Shown here: positions 34,026 to 43,708 of the stretch, one piece after another | Layout of the letters: the number at the start of each line of letters is the position of its first letter | Position numbering within the stretch: the first letter of the stretch is position 1 | Origin: Bifidobacterium commune | Lineage (GTDB): Bacteria > Actinomycetota > Actinomycetes > Actinomycetales > Bifidobacteriaceae | DNA length: 64,000 nt | Direction: 5' to 3' | Assembly: GCF_900094885.1 (NCBI RefSeq) | Contig: NZ_FMBL01000002.1 | Span: 1-64,000 of the forward strand | Program-made: the position numbers and the translations under genes | The notes under the pieces: model-generated | Told to the model about the DNA's origin: nothing | Databases searched by the model: none | Seen by the model: the letters and a program-made list of their open reading frames with translations, nothing else

Positions 34026-34877
34026 TCAAACAATCGATAAATCTCGTTTACTGATACGGAACACCACTCCCAGCGTGACTGTTCCGGCGTTGTCAGCTGC
34101 CTGTTGCAAATTGTACTTTTGTTCATCGAGTTCGTCGTACGCCTCACCGCAGGGATTGCTGATGCCGCGCACACAGAGAAACGGCACACCGCATTTGGCG
34201 GCGATTTGAGCTGCAGGAGCCTCCTCCATCGCTTCCCCTTCGGCACCGAAACGATCAACCAATTCCCTGAGCACATCGGGATCCGTATTGAACCGGTCGC
34301 TGGTCGAGACATTGCCCACCACATAATGACGGCCGATTCCATTCGCGTGATCCATGGCAGTATCCGCAGGTTCGCTCTCGACACCTTCGTTTCCCACCCG
34401 AAGACGGTCGTCCTGCGAATGAGAAACACTTGCCGACTCACACTGTGAACGGATGCGTTCGAATCCCTCTTGCTCCGCCGACTTTACGGCAGCCTCAACC
34501 ATCGTCGCATCTGACGGAAAATACTCAAGGAACGGGACACACTCGGCAATAATCTGCGTATTGGTTTCCGCATAATGTTGCTCGGCGCAAATCAGGATGT
34601 CACCGATGGCGAGCCCAGGGTTGATGGAACCAGCGATCCCACTGAAAATCAAGGCTTTCGGAGCATATCGGTCGACTATGAATTGTGCCGCCGCAGCTGC
34701 GTTGGCAGCACCCATACCGCCTACACACACCACAAGAGGCACACCTTGATATGAACCCACGGTGACGCGGTTGTTCAACACAATTTCGGTCTGCGCGCCA
34801 TCCATCTTGGAAACGATGAGTTCAGCTTCGCGCTCAAGCGCACACTGTACGGCGATGACATGATGTTCGGTGACCAT
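34026..34877 (-). CDS. MTA/SAH nucleosidase-like protein with Asp-to-Asn active-site change
   Basis: 283 residues of the PNP/UDP phosphorylase superfamily, MtnN branch. Family blocks are VCVGGMGAANAAAAAQFI (51-68), GIAGSINPGLAIGD (80-93) and AMEEAPAAQIAAKCGVPF (216-233) with the ribose-binding Met-Glu (E218). The catalytic position that is Asp in MTA/SAH nucleosidases (ISD) is Asn here (RGISNPCGEA, N241). In this superfamily Asp goes with 6-aminopurines and Asn with 6-oxopurines, so the substrate may not be MTA or SAH. There is also an insertion of about 40 residues (142-182). Usual length is about 230. Confidence 0.8.
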   Translation of the reverse strand: MVTEHHVIAVQCALEREAELIVSKMDGAQTEIVLNNRVTVGSYQGVPLVVCVGGMGAANAAAAAQFIVDRYAPKALIFSGIAGSINPGLAIGDILICAEQHYAETNTQIIAECVPFLEYFPSDATMVEAAVKSAEQEGFERIRSQCESASVSHSQDDRLRVGNEGVESEPADTAMDHANGIGRHYVVGNVSTSDRFNTDPDVLRELVDRFGAEGEAMEEAPAAQIAAKCGVPFLCVRGISNPCGEAYDELDEQKYNLQQAADNAGTVTLGVVFRISKRDLSIV

Positions 34878-35053
34878 GCCTCAATTCTCCAAGCCGCGAA
34901 AGACATAACCTTAATCAAATCCATCGAGACTGGTTGACAATCAGCAAACATGGGGCCGCTTCGTATCCGTTTTGTCTCCCTGAATGCGTCTGCACGATGA
35001 AAGTCAGTGCGCCGACTGCTTGCAAAAGCGATCCTATACGCAGACGAAAGCCA

Positions 35054-36202
35054 CTATCCAGGAAAAACCACCACAGGTTTCAACTCATGAGCGCCGACCG
35101 ATTGGACAATACCTACTACCTCGCCGGTTTGCGGCTGATACGCTGCCGCGATGCCATCACCAACGCCTTCTTCGCCTACCTCGATGGAAGAATCGCTGTT
35201 TGCCTCGACGGGCAACGATATCGGAAGCCTGCATCCGAAACGTAGGTCGCTCGCATCCTCATCACTGACGGCAATGACCGGCATCGTCCTCTGTACAGCC
35301 TCAAACATCGTCAGAGAGCGATCCGCGAGCTCTTCTGCCTCAATATCCAATACAGCTCTGTTCAACGTCATCGTCACGCCATCGCGATTCGTAAATGCAC
35401 GCGGTTCGGCATGTGCCGTAACCACACGACAAGCCAATTGAGAATCTTCCAAATCGAATTGTCCGACCCGTGTGCGGCGCAACTTGGTCAGGTAACCGCC
35501 AACGCCCAAGAGCCGCCCCAAATCACGGCCCAGCGAACGAATATACGTACCTGTCGAACAGCCGACACGCACATCCACATCGATAACGGGAATCGTCCGT
35601 GCGCTATTTCCAGGGTCACCGCCATTGGCCACAGCCACCGCATTGTGAACATGCAGCACAGTAAATTCATTAATAGTGACCGGGCGCGCATCAAGCTCAA
35701 CATCCTTGCCCTGTCTGGCCAACTCGTAAGCGTGACGTCCATTGACACGAACCGCGGAATAAGAACTCGGCACCTGTTGGATATCGCCGGTCAGATGATC
35801 GCTGATGACTTGCTCAATCTCCTGAAGCGTCAGCATACGAACGTTGCCGTTTTTCTTGCGTTCGCCGTCTGGAGTCGATTGCAATTCCTCATCCACCAGC
35901 ACCGACGGCGCGACTGTCCTGACCTCACCTTCGGAATCGTCGGTGGTACTGGCCTGCCCTAGGCGGATGGTCGCTTCATATGACTTGGTGTGATCGACTA
36001 TGTAATTCAACAGTCGTGTTCCATAACCGAAACCAATCACCAAAACACCTGAAGCCTGCGGATCAAGCGTACCTGCATGACCGACGCGCCGCATATGTAG
36101 CGCTCCGCGCATCGCCGCCACCACATCATGACTGGTCACACCGAGTGGTTTGTCAACCACAACCAGTCCGGAATGTTCCGTCTTATTGCTCTTCTTCGAC
36201 AC
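35054..36202 (-). CDS. truB: tRNA pseudouridine(55) synthase
   Basis: About 382 residues. It makes pseudouridine at position 55 of the tRNA T-loop. GLVVVDKPLGVTSHDVV is the N-terminal block and VGHAGTLDPQASGVL carries the catalytic Asp; SSYSAVRVNGRHAYELAR and CSTGTYIRSLGRDLG complete the core. I choose GTG at 36202 because GAGG lies 6 nt before it; ATG at 36208 is in the same frame but too near that site. The start lies inside the end of rbfA, so the two are coupled. The C-terminal part is extended. Confidence 0.93.
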   Translation of the reverse strand: MSKKSNKTEHSGLVVVDKPLGVTSHDVVAAMRGALHMRRVGHAGTLDPQASGVLVIGFGYGTRLLNYIVDHTKSYEATIRLGQASTTDDSEGEVRTVAPSVLVDEELQSTPDGERKKNGNVRMLTLQEIEQVISDHLTGDIQQVPSSYSAVRVNGRHAYELARQGKDVELDARPVTINEFTVLHVHNAVAVANGGDPGNSARTIPVIDVDVRVGCSTGTYIRSLGRDLGRLLGVGGYLTKLRRTRVGQFDLEDSQLACRVVTAHAEPRAFTNRDGVTMTLNRAVLDIEAEELADRSLTMFEAVQRTMPVIAVSDEDASDLRFGCRLPISLPVEANSDSSIEVGEEGVGDGIAAAYQPQTGEVVGIVQSVGAHELKPVVVFPG

Positions 36203-36668
36203 TATCATCCTCGAAATCGGCAGCCGTCTTCTTCTCGCGAGGCTGCTGATAAGGATCGGCATCGCCTGCATATTCAGCAGTTGCGCGGGTCCTCGCCAAC
36301 TCCTCATCGCGTCGATGGGCAGCGGTGAGAATGTCCTCAATCTCGTGTGCCTCACTCGGTACCTCATCGTAGACGAACTGCAGCTGCGGTGTCAGACGGA
36401 GCCCCGCCTTGGCACCAACCAGCGTACGAAGCCTGCCGCTGGACTGCTTTAACGCCTGCTCGGCGCGTCGGCGCTCACCTTCGGCTTTACCTTCGTCACC
36501 GAGCTGTGTCCAATAGACGCGTGCAATCTGCAAATCGCCGGTTACTCGCACATCGGTGATGGTCACGTTCTTCAAACGCTTGTCATGCAATGTACGCTCC
36601 ATCGACGAGGCGATGACACGCTGAATCAACGCCGCAATACGCGCGGCCCTTGGATTAGTTCCTGCCAT
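36183..36668 (-). CDS. rbfA: Ribosome-binding factor A
   Basis: About 161 residues. It assists late maturation of the 30S subunit, especially the 5' end of 16S rRNA. The KH-like domain shows NPRAARIAALIQRVIASSME, VTITDVRVTGDLQIARVYWT and LRLTPQLQFVYDE. An acidic tail (ending EDDSVEEEQ) is an extension. Start MAGTNP at 36668 follows AAGGAA. It is placed after infB and overlaps truB, the common infB-rbfA-truB order. Confidence 0.93.
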   Translation of the reverse strand: MAGTNPRAARIAALIQRVIASSMERTLHDKRLKNVTITDVRVTGDLQIARVYWTQLGDEGKAEGERRRAEQALKQSSGRLRTLVGAKAGLRLTPQLQFVYDEVPSEAHEIEDILTAAHRRDEELARTRATAEYAGDADPYQQPREKKTAADFEDDSVEEEQ

Positions 36669-36784
36669 AACAATTCCTTGATGTACTGTTTTCAATAAGA
36701 ATACAAACATAACGATTGCCACCTGCCGTATGACGTCGGAGCAGGTGGCAATCGTTAATATCTCAATGTCTGTTCTTCCTCAGA

Positions 36785-39685
36785 CTAGGACTTAGAAGCG
36801 TTTCCGGCATCAGCGGACTTGTCATCCTTCTTGGAGGATTTGATGTCCTTGCGCTCGATTTCCTTCATCTCGAAAGTCTCGATGATATCGCCTTCCTGAA
36901 TGTCGTTGAAGGAGCCGAGATTGATACCCGCTTCGTAGCCTTCCTTAACGGACTGCACATCGTCCTTGAAACGACGCAGCGTGGAGATCTCCAAATCGTT
37001 GACCGTGGTGACGCCGTTGCGCAAGATGCGAGCCTTGGTGCCGCGCTTGACCTCGCCGTCCTGAACCATAACACCGGCAATGTTGCCGAACTTGGAGGAA
37101 CGGAAAATCTCGCGAATCTCGGAGTGAGAGGTAGTGACCTCCTCGTACTCCGGCTTGAGCATACCTGTAAGCGAAGCCTCGATATCCTCGATCGCCTTGT
37201 AAATGATCGAGTAGTACTTGACTTCCACACCCTCGCGCTCAGCAAGATCGGCGACCTGACGGTTCGGACGCACGTTGAAGCCGATGATAACGGCCTTGTC
37301 AACGCTTGCCAGGTTGACATCATTCTGGTTGATCGCGCCGACTCCGCGGTGGATGACCTGGATACCAACCTCATCGGACACTTCGATTTTCATCAGGGAC
37401 TCTTCCAGCGCCTCAACGGAACCGGACGAATCGCCCTTGATGATGATGTTAAGCATGTCAACCTCAGACTTGGCGAACTGCTCCTTAAGGCTCTCAAGCG
37501 AGACAATCTTACGGCGCTTCGCCAGCTGGGCCGCACGCTCGGACGCCTGACGCTTTTCTGCAATCTGACGGGCTGTACGGTCTTCGGGAGCAACAAGGAA
37601 GAGATCCCCTGCGCTGGGCACGGAAGTCAGACCCAACACCTGCACGGGAGTGGAAGGATCTGCTGTCTTCATATGTTTGCCGTTCTCATCAAGCATCGCG
37701 CGAACGCGACCATAAGAATTGCCCGCCACAATGGAATCACCGACATGAAGCGTTCCCTGCTGGACGAGCACGCTCGCAACAGCGCCTCGACCCTTATCGA
37801 GCCTAGCTTCGATGGTCGCACCTCGTGCGTCCATATCCGGGTTTGCCTTCAAATCAAGTTCCGCATCAGCAGTCAGCAGAATCGATTCAAGCAGCTTGTC
37901 AACATTCGTGCCGTTCTTCGCGGAAATATCGACGAACATGGTGTCACCGCCGTATTCTTCAGCGACCAAACCAAACTCGGTGAGCTGTCCGCGCACTTTC
38001 TCTGGATTCGCGCCATCGACGTCAATCTTGTTGACCGCCACGACAATCGGCACCTTGGCCGCTTGAGCATGGTTGATGGCTTCTACCGTCTGAGGCATCA
38101 CACCGTCATCGGCCGCAACGACAAGCACCGCGATATCGGTAAGCTCGGCGCCACGGGCACGCATGGCCGTGAACGCCTCGTGACCAGGTGTATCAAGGAA
38201 CGTGATCTTGCGCGGCTTGTCTTCCAGGTTGACGGTGACTTGATAGGCACCAATACGCTGGGTGATGCCGCCTGCCTCGCGTGCCGATACGTTGGTCTGG
38301 CGGATGGTATCGAGCAAGCGGGTCTTACCGTGATCAACGTGACCCATAACCGTAACCACTGGGGGACGAGGCTTGAAGTTCTCGTCGTCCTGCAGCTCTT
38401 CCTCATCGAGATCGATGTCGAACTGCTGGAGGATTTCCTTGTCTTCTTCTTCGGCAGAGACAATCTTGATGCTCCATCCGATTTCCTCGCCAAGGATCTG
38501 GAAGGTCGCCTCGTCAAGGGACTGAGTGGCAGTAACCATCTCCCCCAAGTGGAACATAACCGTCACCAACGCTGCGGGATTGACATCAATCTTCTCCGCG
38601 AGGTCAGCCAAAGTGGCACCCTGACGAAGCCTGATGGGTTGACCGTTGCCGGTTGGAATGCGCACACCACCGATGGTAGGTGCTTTTATCTCCTCGTAAT
38701 CACGGCGCTTCGCGAGTCTGTTCTTACGAGCCTTTGAGGATTTGCCTCCCTGACGACCGAACGCACCTGCGGCACCGACGCGACCACGTCCACCGCCACG
38801 GGAAGGAGCGGAATTTTGGAAACCACCGGTGTTGCCGCCAGCGGAGCCGCCGCCGAAACGGTTGCCTCCACGACCTCCGTACTCCCCTTGGGCTTGTCCT
38901 TGGCCTTGTCCGGGACGATTGCGTCCCCACTGCCCTGACTTTGCACCCTGATCCGGACGCCCGTTGCGGAATCCGCCACGTCCGCCGCGACCACCGCGTT
39001 CGCTGCGATCATTGCCAACCGTAGGTCGAGACATGGGATGGGGGCGCGGGATTCCGTTGGGCATGGGTACATGCATACCCTGCTTACGGCTGAACGGATT
39101 GTTGCCGGGACGTGGGCCCGCACCGGGATGCTGAGCATGAGACGATGACTGTGCGCCCGTGCTACCGGGACGAGGAGTGCCATTATGCGCACCAGGCTTC
39201 GCACCGCCGGCATTGCTGGAACGCTGATTGCCGCGTGGTCCAGGAGTGGCCTCCTGGCGGCGCGTATGATCACGCGCGCTACGCTCATTGCGATTACGGC
39301 TGCGCTCTTCGCGTTCAAGACCTGCGTCATTACGACGTGGAGCCCTCTGCTGAGTGGTACGCGCAGATTCACTGCGCTGACCAAGCTTGGCGGCCGGCGC
39401 ATGCGGACGAGCCTGCTCACCAGGCTTGGATACAGCCGTATCCTGCGACTGATGACTGCTTGCCGGTTTGCTCGCACGGCTCTTTGGCTTAGGTTTTCCT
39501 GTTTCCTGAGCTGGTGCAGAATTGCCGTTTTGCGGGAATGCAGCCCGCAATTTACGAACGACGGGTGCCTCCACGGTGGAGGACGCGGATTTAACGAACT
39601 CCCCCATGTCCTTCAGCTGTTGAAGGACGGTTTTGCTATCTACGCCGAACTCTTTGGCGAGTTCATATACGCGCTGTTTTGCCAC
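36785..39685 (-). CDS. infB: Translation initiation factor IF-2
   Basis: 966 residues. It brings initiator tRNA to the ribosome using GTP. The N-terminal IF2 domain [20 protein letters not shown] is followed by a low-complexity region of about 250 residues rich in Gly, Arg, Asn, Pro and Ser. Then comes a second IF2N domain near 330-420 and the GTPase with [14 protein letters not shown] (G1, about residue 446), [16 protein letters not shown] and NKIDV. Domains III and IV close the protein. The long disordered part is typical of actinobacteria. Confidence 0.97.
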   Translation of the reverse strand: MAKQRVYELAKEFGVDSKTVLQQLKDMGEFVKSASSTVEAPVVRKLRAAFPQNGNSAPAQETGKPKPKSRASKPASSHQSQDTAVSKPGEQARPHAPAAKLGQRSESARTTQQRAPRRNDAGLEREERSRNRNERSARDHTRRQEATPGPRGNQRSSNAGGAKPGAHNGTPRPGSTGAQSSSHAQHPGAGPRPGNNPFSRKQGMHVPMPNGIPRPHPMSRPTVGNDRSERGGRGGRGGFRNGRPDQGAKSGQWGRNRPGQGQGQAQGEYGGRGGNRFGGGSAGGNTGGFQNSAPSRGGGRGRVGAAGAFGRQGGKSSKARKNRLAKRRDYEEIKAPTIGGVRIPTGNGQPIRLRQGATLADLAEKIDVNPAALVTVMFHLGEMVTATQSLDEATFQILGEEIGWSIKIVSAEEEDKEILQQFDIDLDEEELQDDENFKPRPPVVTVMGHVDHGKTRLLDTIRQTNVSAREAGGITQRIGAYQVTVNLEDKPRKITFLDTPGHEAFTAMRARGAELTDIAVLVVAADDGVMPQTVEAINHAQAAKVPIVVAVNKIDVDGANPEKVRGQLTEFGLVAEEYGGDTMFVDISAKNGTNVDKLLESILLTADAELDLKANPDMDARGATIEARLDKGRGAVASVLVQQGTLHVGDSIVAGNSYGRVRAMLDENGKHMKTADPSTPVQVLGLTSVPSAGDLFLVAPEDRTARQIAEKRQASERAAQLAKRRKIVSLESLKEQFAKSEVDMLNIIIKGDSSGSVEALEESLMKIEVSDEVGIQVIHRGVGAINQNDVNLASVDKAVIIGFNVRPNRQVADLAEREGVEVKYYSIIYKAIEDIEASLTGMLKPEYEEVTTSHSEIREIFRSSKFGNIAGVMVQDGEVKRGTKARILRNGVTTVNDLEISTLRRFKDDVQSVKEGYEAGINLGSFNDIQEGDIIETFEMKEIERKDIKSSKKDDKSADAGNASKS

Positions 39686-39832
39686 TCAGTTTTCTCCTAC
39701 TATTGTGACCGCGCGTAATGGCGCGATCAATATATTGTTACGGCGAGTTTATCCAGACTCATCGTGCGACCATGATTGTGTTCCTCGTCTCCAACCGACA
39801 TGCAGACACCCTACGTGCCCACATTCGGATTA

Positions 39833-39867
39833 CTTCAATCCAGCATACTCGTGATGCTGGATTGAAG
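39833..39867 (-). terminator. Hairpin immediately after nusA
   Basis: A 14-bp perfect stem (CTTCAATCCAGCAT with ATGCTGGATTGAAG, loop 7 nt) starts next to the nusA stop codon. No U-run follows. It may be a terminator, an attenuator or an RNA-processing site between nusA and infB. Confidence 0.5.
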
Positions 39868-39868
39868 G

Positions 39869-40930
39869 CTACTGCTCGTTTCCTGCCGAAGCGTTCGCCT
39901 CTTCGAACCCTTGGGCTCCCTGCGCTGCCGCCCGGGCCTCACTGGATTCGATGCCAATCTTCCAACCGGTAAGTTTGGCCGCCAACCTCGCATTTTGCCC
40001 TTCCTTACCAATCGCAAGCGAAAGCTGATCATCGTGGATATAGGCGACTGCCGTCTTGTTCTTCTCGCTGACGATGTCAACACCGGTTACCACTGCAGGA
40101 GACAGTGCTGAACCAACGAATTTTGCCGGGTCTTTCGACCAATCGACGATATCGATTTTTTCCGGACCTAGATTTTCCATCACAGCACGAACGCGAGCGC
40201 CGCCGGGTCCGATCAAAGCACCTTTGGGATTGACCCCTTCGGTGTTGGCACGCACAGCGATCTTTGTACGTGCGCCGGCTTCACGAGCGATAGCCATAAT
40301 GGACACCGCGCCGGAGACCAACTCGGGCACTTCACGCTCAAAGAGCTGACGAACCAATTCCGGATGCGAGCGCGACACGACGATTTCCGGCCCTTTAAGT
40401 CCGCGACCAACGGTAACAACATACACACGTAAACGCTCCCCATGGCGATAATGCTCACCCGGAACCTGCTCACGCTTGGGCAAAATGGCCTCAACGTCAC
40501 CGACGGCGACGTGCACATTCGCCGGATCCTTCATATCCTGCTGAATAATGCCGGTAATCAGCTTGCCCTTTTGCCCAGCAAATGCACCAAGCACTCGCTC
40601 GTCTTCCGCATCACGGAACAGCTGTCGAATCACCTGTCGAGCGGTCGAAGCTGCCAAACGTCCGAAGTCGTGAGGCGTATCATCATATTCCTCGCCCAAT
40701 TCCGGACGTGGATGCGGATTTTCTTCGGTAGGCTCCACCGGTTTCTCGTCCCTCGCCCAAATCGTAAACGTACCGGCACGATCGTCAAGCTCGACACGTA
40801 CATGTTTCGCCGGGTGAGATGTTTTACTATATGCCAATAACAACGCTTCAGAAAGTGCGTTATCAAGTGTCTCGGAATCGATTCCTTGTCCAGCCGCGAG
40901 CTGATGAATACCTGCCAGGTCTAGTTCCAT
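39869..40930 (-). CDS. nusA: Transcription termination/antitermination factor NusA
   Basis: 353 residues. An N-terminal RNA polymerase-binding domain is followed by S1 (about 115-190, GEHYRHGERLRVYVV) and two KH domains (GAKTKIAV-like block RTKIAVRANTEGVNPKGALIG, then LAIGKEGQNARLAAKLTGWK). The C-terminal acidic repeats of enterobacterial NusA are absent, normal for actinobacteria. First gene of the nusA-infB-rbfA-truB group. The rimP and ylxR genes that often surround it are not seen here. Confidence 0.95.
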   Translation of the reverse strand: MELDLAGIHQLAAGQGIDSETLDNALSEALLLAYSKTSHPAKHVRVELDDRAGTFTIWARDEKPVEPTEENPHPRPELGEEYDDTPHDFGRLAASTARQVIRQLFRDAEDERVLGAFAGQKGKLITGIIQQDMKDPANVHVAVGDVEAILPKREQVPGEHYRHGERLRVYVVTVGRGLKGPEIVVSRSHPELVRQLFEREVPELVSGAVSIMAIAREAGARTKIAVRANTEGVNPKGALIGPGGARVRAVMENLGPEKIDIVDWSKDPAKFVGSALSPAVVTGVDIVSEKNKTAVAYIHDDQLSLAIGKEGQNARLAAKLTGWKIGIESSEARAAAQGAQGFEEANASAGNEQ

Positions 40931-41011
40931 GGTCGCAAGACCTCCTATATGAAATTATCTATCGAGCCCTTTAGCCCATTAAGTCACAATCAACCAGTAT
41001 TTTAGTTGTTT

Positions 41012-41914
41012 ATGCAGACAGGTCAGATTTTTTCCTTATTGCGGAATCCACTGGGACGGTGCGTCCTCGCCAGTGCAACGGCCATCGTCACAATGCTGTC
41101 TTTAGCCGCGTGCAATCCGCCCAGGCTCGAATCCCAAGCCGAACAAGCAGGCCCTTGCAAGTCGGCTTATAGCAATGCGATGCGTTCAACCTCACGAACC
41201 ACAGCGGACAACCCGTTTGTCGCGCGATATATTTCTGCCGGAGACGCAGCGCAAGCTTGGAAAGATGCAGCGGCATCCTGCCCCGCCCAGTTCGGTATAT
41301 ACACCATGAAAAGCGTCCAGATGCAATGGATACAGAAGAATCTTGCACCATTAATCGGTGTAAGCAACACTGTGCATCCCAGTGCTCAGATCGCAAACCT
41401 TAATGAAGTGGTTGCCTTGAGTCTCGATAATAAAACCATTGGCGGCGTTGCTTTGGCAGAAGACCGAGCAGGTTTCGAAACCGAGGTCCTGGCGGCCAAA
41501 GGTGTCAACGGGGCCACCCTACGGTTGAGCGATGACCACAAGGCGGTAGCCGCTCGGCTTATTTCGATTGAGCCACATGAGGACATGTCGAACGCTCGGG
41601 TCGAAGATCCGAGGCAGAAAGTCTATGACACCAGTGATCTTCTGGCACATCCGGATGTTATCACCGACCCATCCACGGATCTGCAGGCACCAACCATAGC
41701 CGTCGTTGAAATGGGTTGTGCTCGGGAATCTCTGACGGCACTCGCCTCTGCTCTTACCGACTCCCGTGATGACGACGGGACGAAGCACCGCGGTAATGTC
41801 ACAGGCGGCGCAACAAACACTTCACTAGCCGTACTTTCCGATCTAATCAGTTCACGCGCATATCTGGCGCTATCGGAAGGTTACCCGGCAACCGATGCGG
41901 CACTATTGGGATGA
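41012..41914 (+). CDS. Putative secreted lipoprotein of unknown function, divergent from nusA
   Basis: About 300 residues. A signal peptide (LGRCVLASATAIVTML) ends in the lipobox LSLAAC, predicting a lipid-anchored surface protein. The mature part has three further Cys (GPCKSAYSNAM, ASCPAQFGI, MGCARESLTALASAL), which could form a disulfide. It has no repeats and no membrane helix. The promoter region is the 80 bp shared with nusA. I do not recognise a domain. The first ATG is at 41012; TTG at 41006 is also in frame, and no clear ribosome site helps. Confidence 0.7.
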   Translation: MQTGQIFSLLRNPLGRCVLASATAIVTMLSLAACNPPRLESQAEQAGPCKSAYSNAMRSTSRTTADNPFVARYISAGDAAQAWKDAAASCPAQFGIYTMKSVQMQWIQKNLAPLIGVSNTVHPSAQIANLNEVVALSLDNKTIGGVALAEDRAGFETEVLAAKGVNGATLRLSDDHKAVAARLISIEPHEDMSNARVEDPRQKVYDTSDLLAHPDVITDPSTDLQAPTIAVVEMGCARESLTALASALTDSRDDDGTKHRGNVTGGATNTSLAVLSDLISSRAYLALSEGYPATDAALLG

Positions 41915-41984
41915 GTAATCGCGCGCTGAAAGGTTACGGTCCAGTTGAGACTCTTCCAGATTGAACAGTTCCAACTGGGGAAAT

Positions 41985-42017
41985 AAAAAACCTCCGAAAC
42001 CGAAGCCACGGAGGTTT
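41985..42017 (-). terminator. Terminator after tRNA-Ser(CGA)
   Basis: AAACCTCCG pairs with CGGAGGTTT, and TTTTTTATTT follows on the minus strand. It lies 5 bp beyond the tRNA 3' end. Confidence 0.8.
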
Positions 42018-42021
42018 GATG

Positions 42022-42106
42022 CGGATAAGGCGAGATTCGAACTCGCGGAGGGTTGCCCCTCACACGCTTTCGAGGCGTGCTCCTTAGACCGCTCGGACAC
42101 TTATCC
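42022..42106 (-). tRNA. tRNA-Ser (anticodon CGA)
   Basis: An 85-nt class II tRNA on the minus strand with acceptor GGATAAG/CTTATCC, G discriminator and long variable arm. The anticodon loop is CTCGAAA, giving CGA. The T arm is GTTCGAATC. CCA is not encoded. A strong terminator follows. Confidence 0.95.
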
Positions 42107-42467
42107 TTTGCGTAAAACCGCAACTTTCACAGTATAAGGCAACTCATCAACCAACGCAACCGGGCGTGGCGCACAACCATTTGCCATCCATCTTTTCGAT
42201 TTTCTCCAAACACAACCTAGAGCACAACATTGGTGAAATAAATCCGCGGCTTATGTTTTCGAGACTCAATTCCTCGGATTCATTCTCCGCTGCTCAATTC
42301 TGGATCGACCAGACACCAACAAACCGATTGAATCTATAACGCGACCCAGTAAACAGCAGCACAATGCTCGCTTACGTACACATTGGCAAGATAAGAGTCC
42401 GCTCTGTCACTTCAAAAAGCCAAACTGGGAGATCACCGAACGAGCACGGATGGCAATACTGAACCGA
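42107..42467. other. 361-bp intergenic stretch
   Basis: Between truA (minus) and tRNA-Ser(CGA) (minus). No ORF with family features or ribosome site and no strong hairpin was seen. It should contain the tRNA promoter. Confidence 0.4.
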
Positions 42468-43598
42468 TTACTCGTTCAAGGTGCGCCTTGCACGAATCGC
42501 TTCAGCCCTTTTGCCCAACTCCGCATCGATAGGATAATCGACGTGCTCCAGAGTAAGGCCACAGGCTGCAATCGGGCCGGTCGATCCTTCTCGCACAGGA
42601 ACATCGATCTTTTGGGCGAACCAGTCCAACGACTTGCGATGACGACCAACCTGTACGCACGCGTTGACAAGAGACCGGACCATGTTGCGCGCAAAGGCGT
42701 CAGCTACGATCGTGAAACAAATCAGTCCCGATTCAATCGATGGAACAACATAGTCTTGGGAGGTTGACGACAACTGGATGTCAGCAACATCGAGGCTTTC
42801 ACACGATTGAACGCCATCGTTCTTGTCTTCTTCGGTCTCACGCAGACTTAGATCGCCATGGTCCACGTTTACACCGGTTGATGAAGATTCGCCATTGACG
42901 CCATTCCCGATTACTGAACTGCGTACATCAGCAGACGCTTCCCTCCGCATTTCCGGCCTTGCGCATCGAGCGCAGGAACTGAGAGCATCACCATACATTC
43001 CTGTCATTGGCACACGTCGCCACGACGCCCGTTTCACCTCACGTATCGTAGTGCCGCCGGGGTTAGGCGTCGCAAATGAGCCAAAATCATGCAATCCAAT
43101 AGTTTTTACCGCAGCTTCATTCATGACCGCAATATCCAGCTCATCCTCAATCCTGAACACAAACCCTCGCAACCGAGGATCGGCAGCTGGTCCGGCACCA
43201 TCGGCAATCCGGTAGACATAGGTACGTTCCAACGCCGAAAAACGCGCGTCAAAACCTTCCGGAGCGATGCTAATATCGTGCAAGTTGATGTCATCAGGAA
43301 GATCATGCCTTAATCTACGTTTCAATGCTTCAATCGCAGGCACTTCCATATGCCCGACACAACGTTCGATGGTCTTCTCCCCGACATCCAAATGACAGAC
43401 TTGATGGGAGGCGTGCACACCGGTATCGGTGCGTCCAGCGACAACCAGCCGCAACGGCTCATCTTCGTCGTCCGCAGCTATACGCAATACCGTATGTAAC
43501 ACCTCTTCAAAAATACCCTGAACCGTACGCAAACCCGGTTGCCTAGCCCAACCATGAAAGGCAGCACCATCATAAGCCAAATCAATTCGTAATCTCAT
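42468..43598 (-). CDS. truA: tRNA pseudouridine(38-40) synthase
   Basis: 376 residues against a usual 250-290. It modifies the anticodon arm of many tRNAs. The catalytic Asp is in VVAGRTDTGVHASHQVCH; AERTY-type block FSALERTYVYRI and the C-terminal FTIVADAFARNMVRSLVNACVQVG are typical. Between them, residues about 200-285 form an insertion rich in Arg, Ser, Glu and Asp without family similarity, probably a disordered loop. Last gene of the ribosomal cluster, following rplQ by about 110 bp. Confidence 0.92.
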   Translation of the reverse strand: MRLRIDLAYDGAAFHGWARQPGLRTVQGIFEEVLHTVLRIAADDEDEPLRLVVAGRTDTGVHASHQVCHLDVGEKTIERCVGHMEVPAIEALKRRLRHDLPDDINLHDISIAPEGFDARFSALERTYVYRIADGAGPAADPRLRGFVFRIEDELDIAVMNEAAVKTIGLHDFGSFATPNPGGTTIREVKRASWRRVPMTGMYGDALSSCARCARPEMRREASADVRSSVIGNGVNGESSSTGVNVDHGDLSLRETEEDKNDGVQSCESLDVADIQLSSTSQDYVVPSIESGLICFTIVADAFARNMVRSLVNACVQVGRHRKSLDWFAQKIDVPVREGSTGPIAACGLTLEHVDYPIDAELGKRAEAIRARRTLNE

Positions 43599-43708
43599 CG
43601 TAGCCAGTATACTTCCGATACGTTCCTACGTTGAATGGAATATGAAACGAAGAAGACCGGAGACTTGTGTCTCCGGTCTTCTCAAGAAAATCAGTAAGTA
43701 CTAGCGAC

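Noticed and set aside
26925-34877. Futalosine (menaquinone) pathway reading of the amidohydrolase and Asn-type nucleosidase
   Set aside because: The motifs would fit aminofutalosine deaminase and futalosine hydrolase, but no other menaquinone genes are in the window and bifidobacteria are not known to make menaquinone.
37124-38737. 537-codon plus-strand ORF
   Set aside because: Antisense to infB, whose minus-strand frame has all IF-2 motifs.
39833-39867. GGATTGAAG next to nusA as another CRISPR handle-like site
   Set aside because: Only the short GGATTGAA is shared, it is part of a simple 14-bp hairpin, and there is no repeat-length unit or stem in CRISPR register. The same holds for GGATTGAAAG at 46878-46887.
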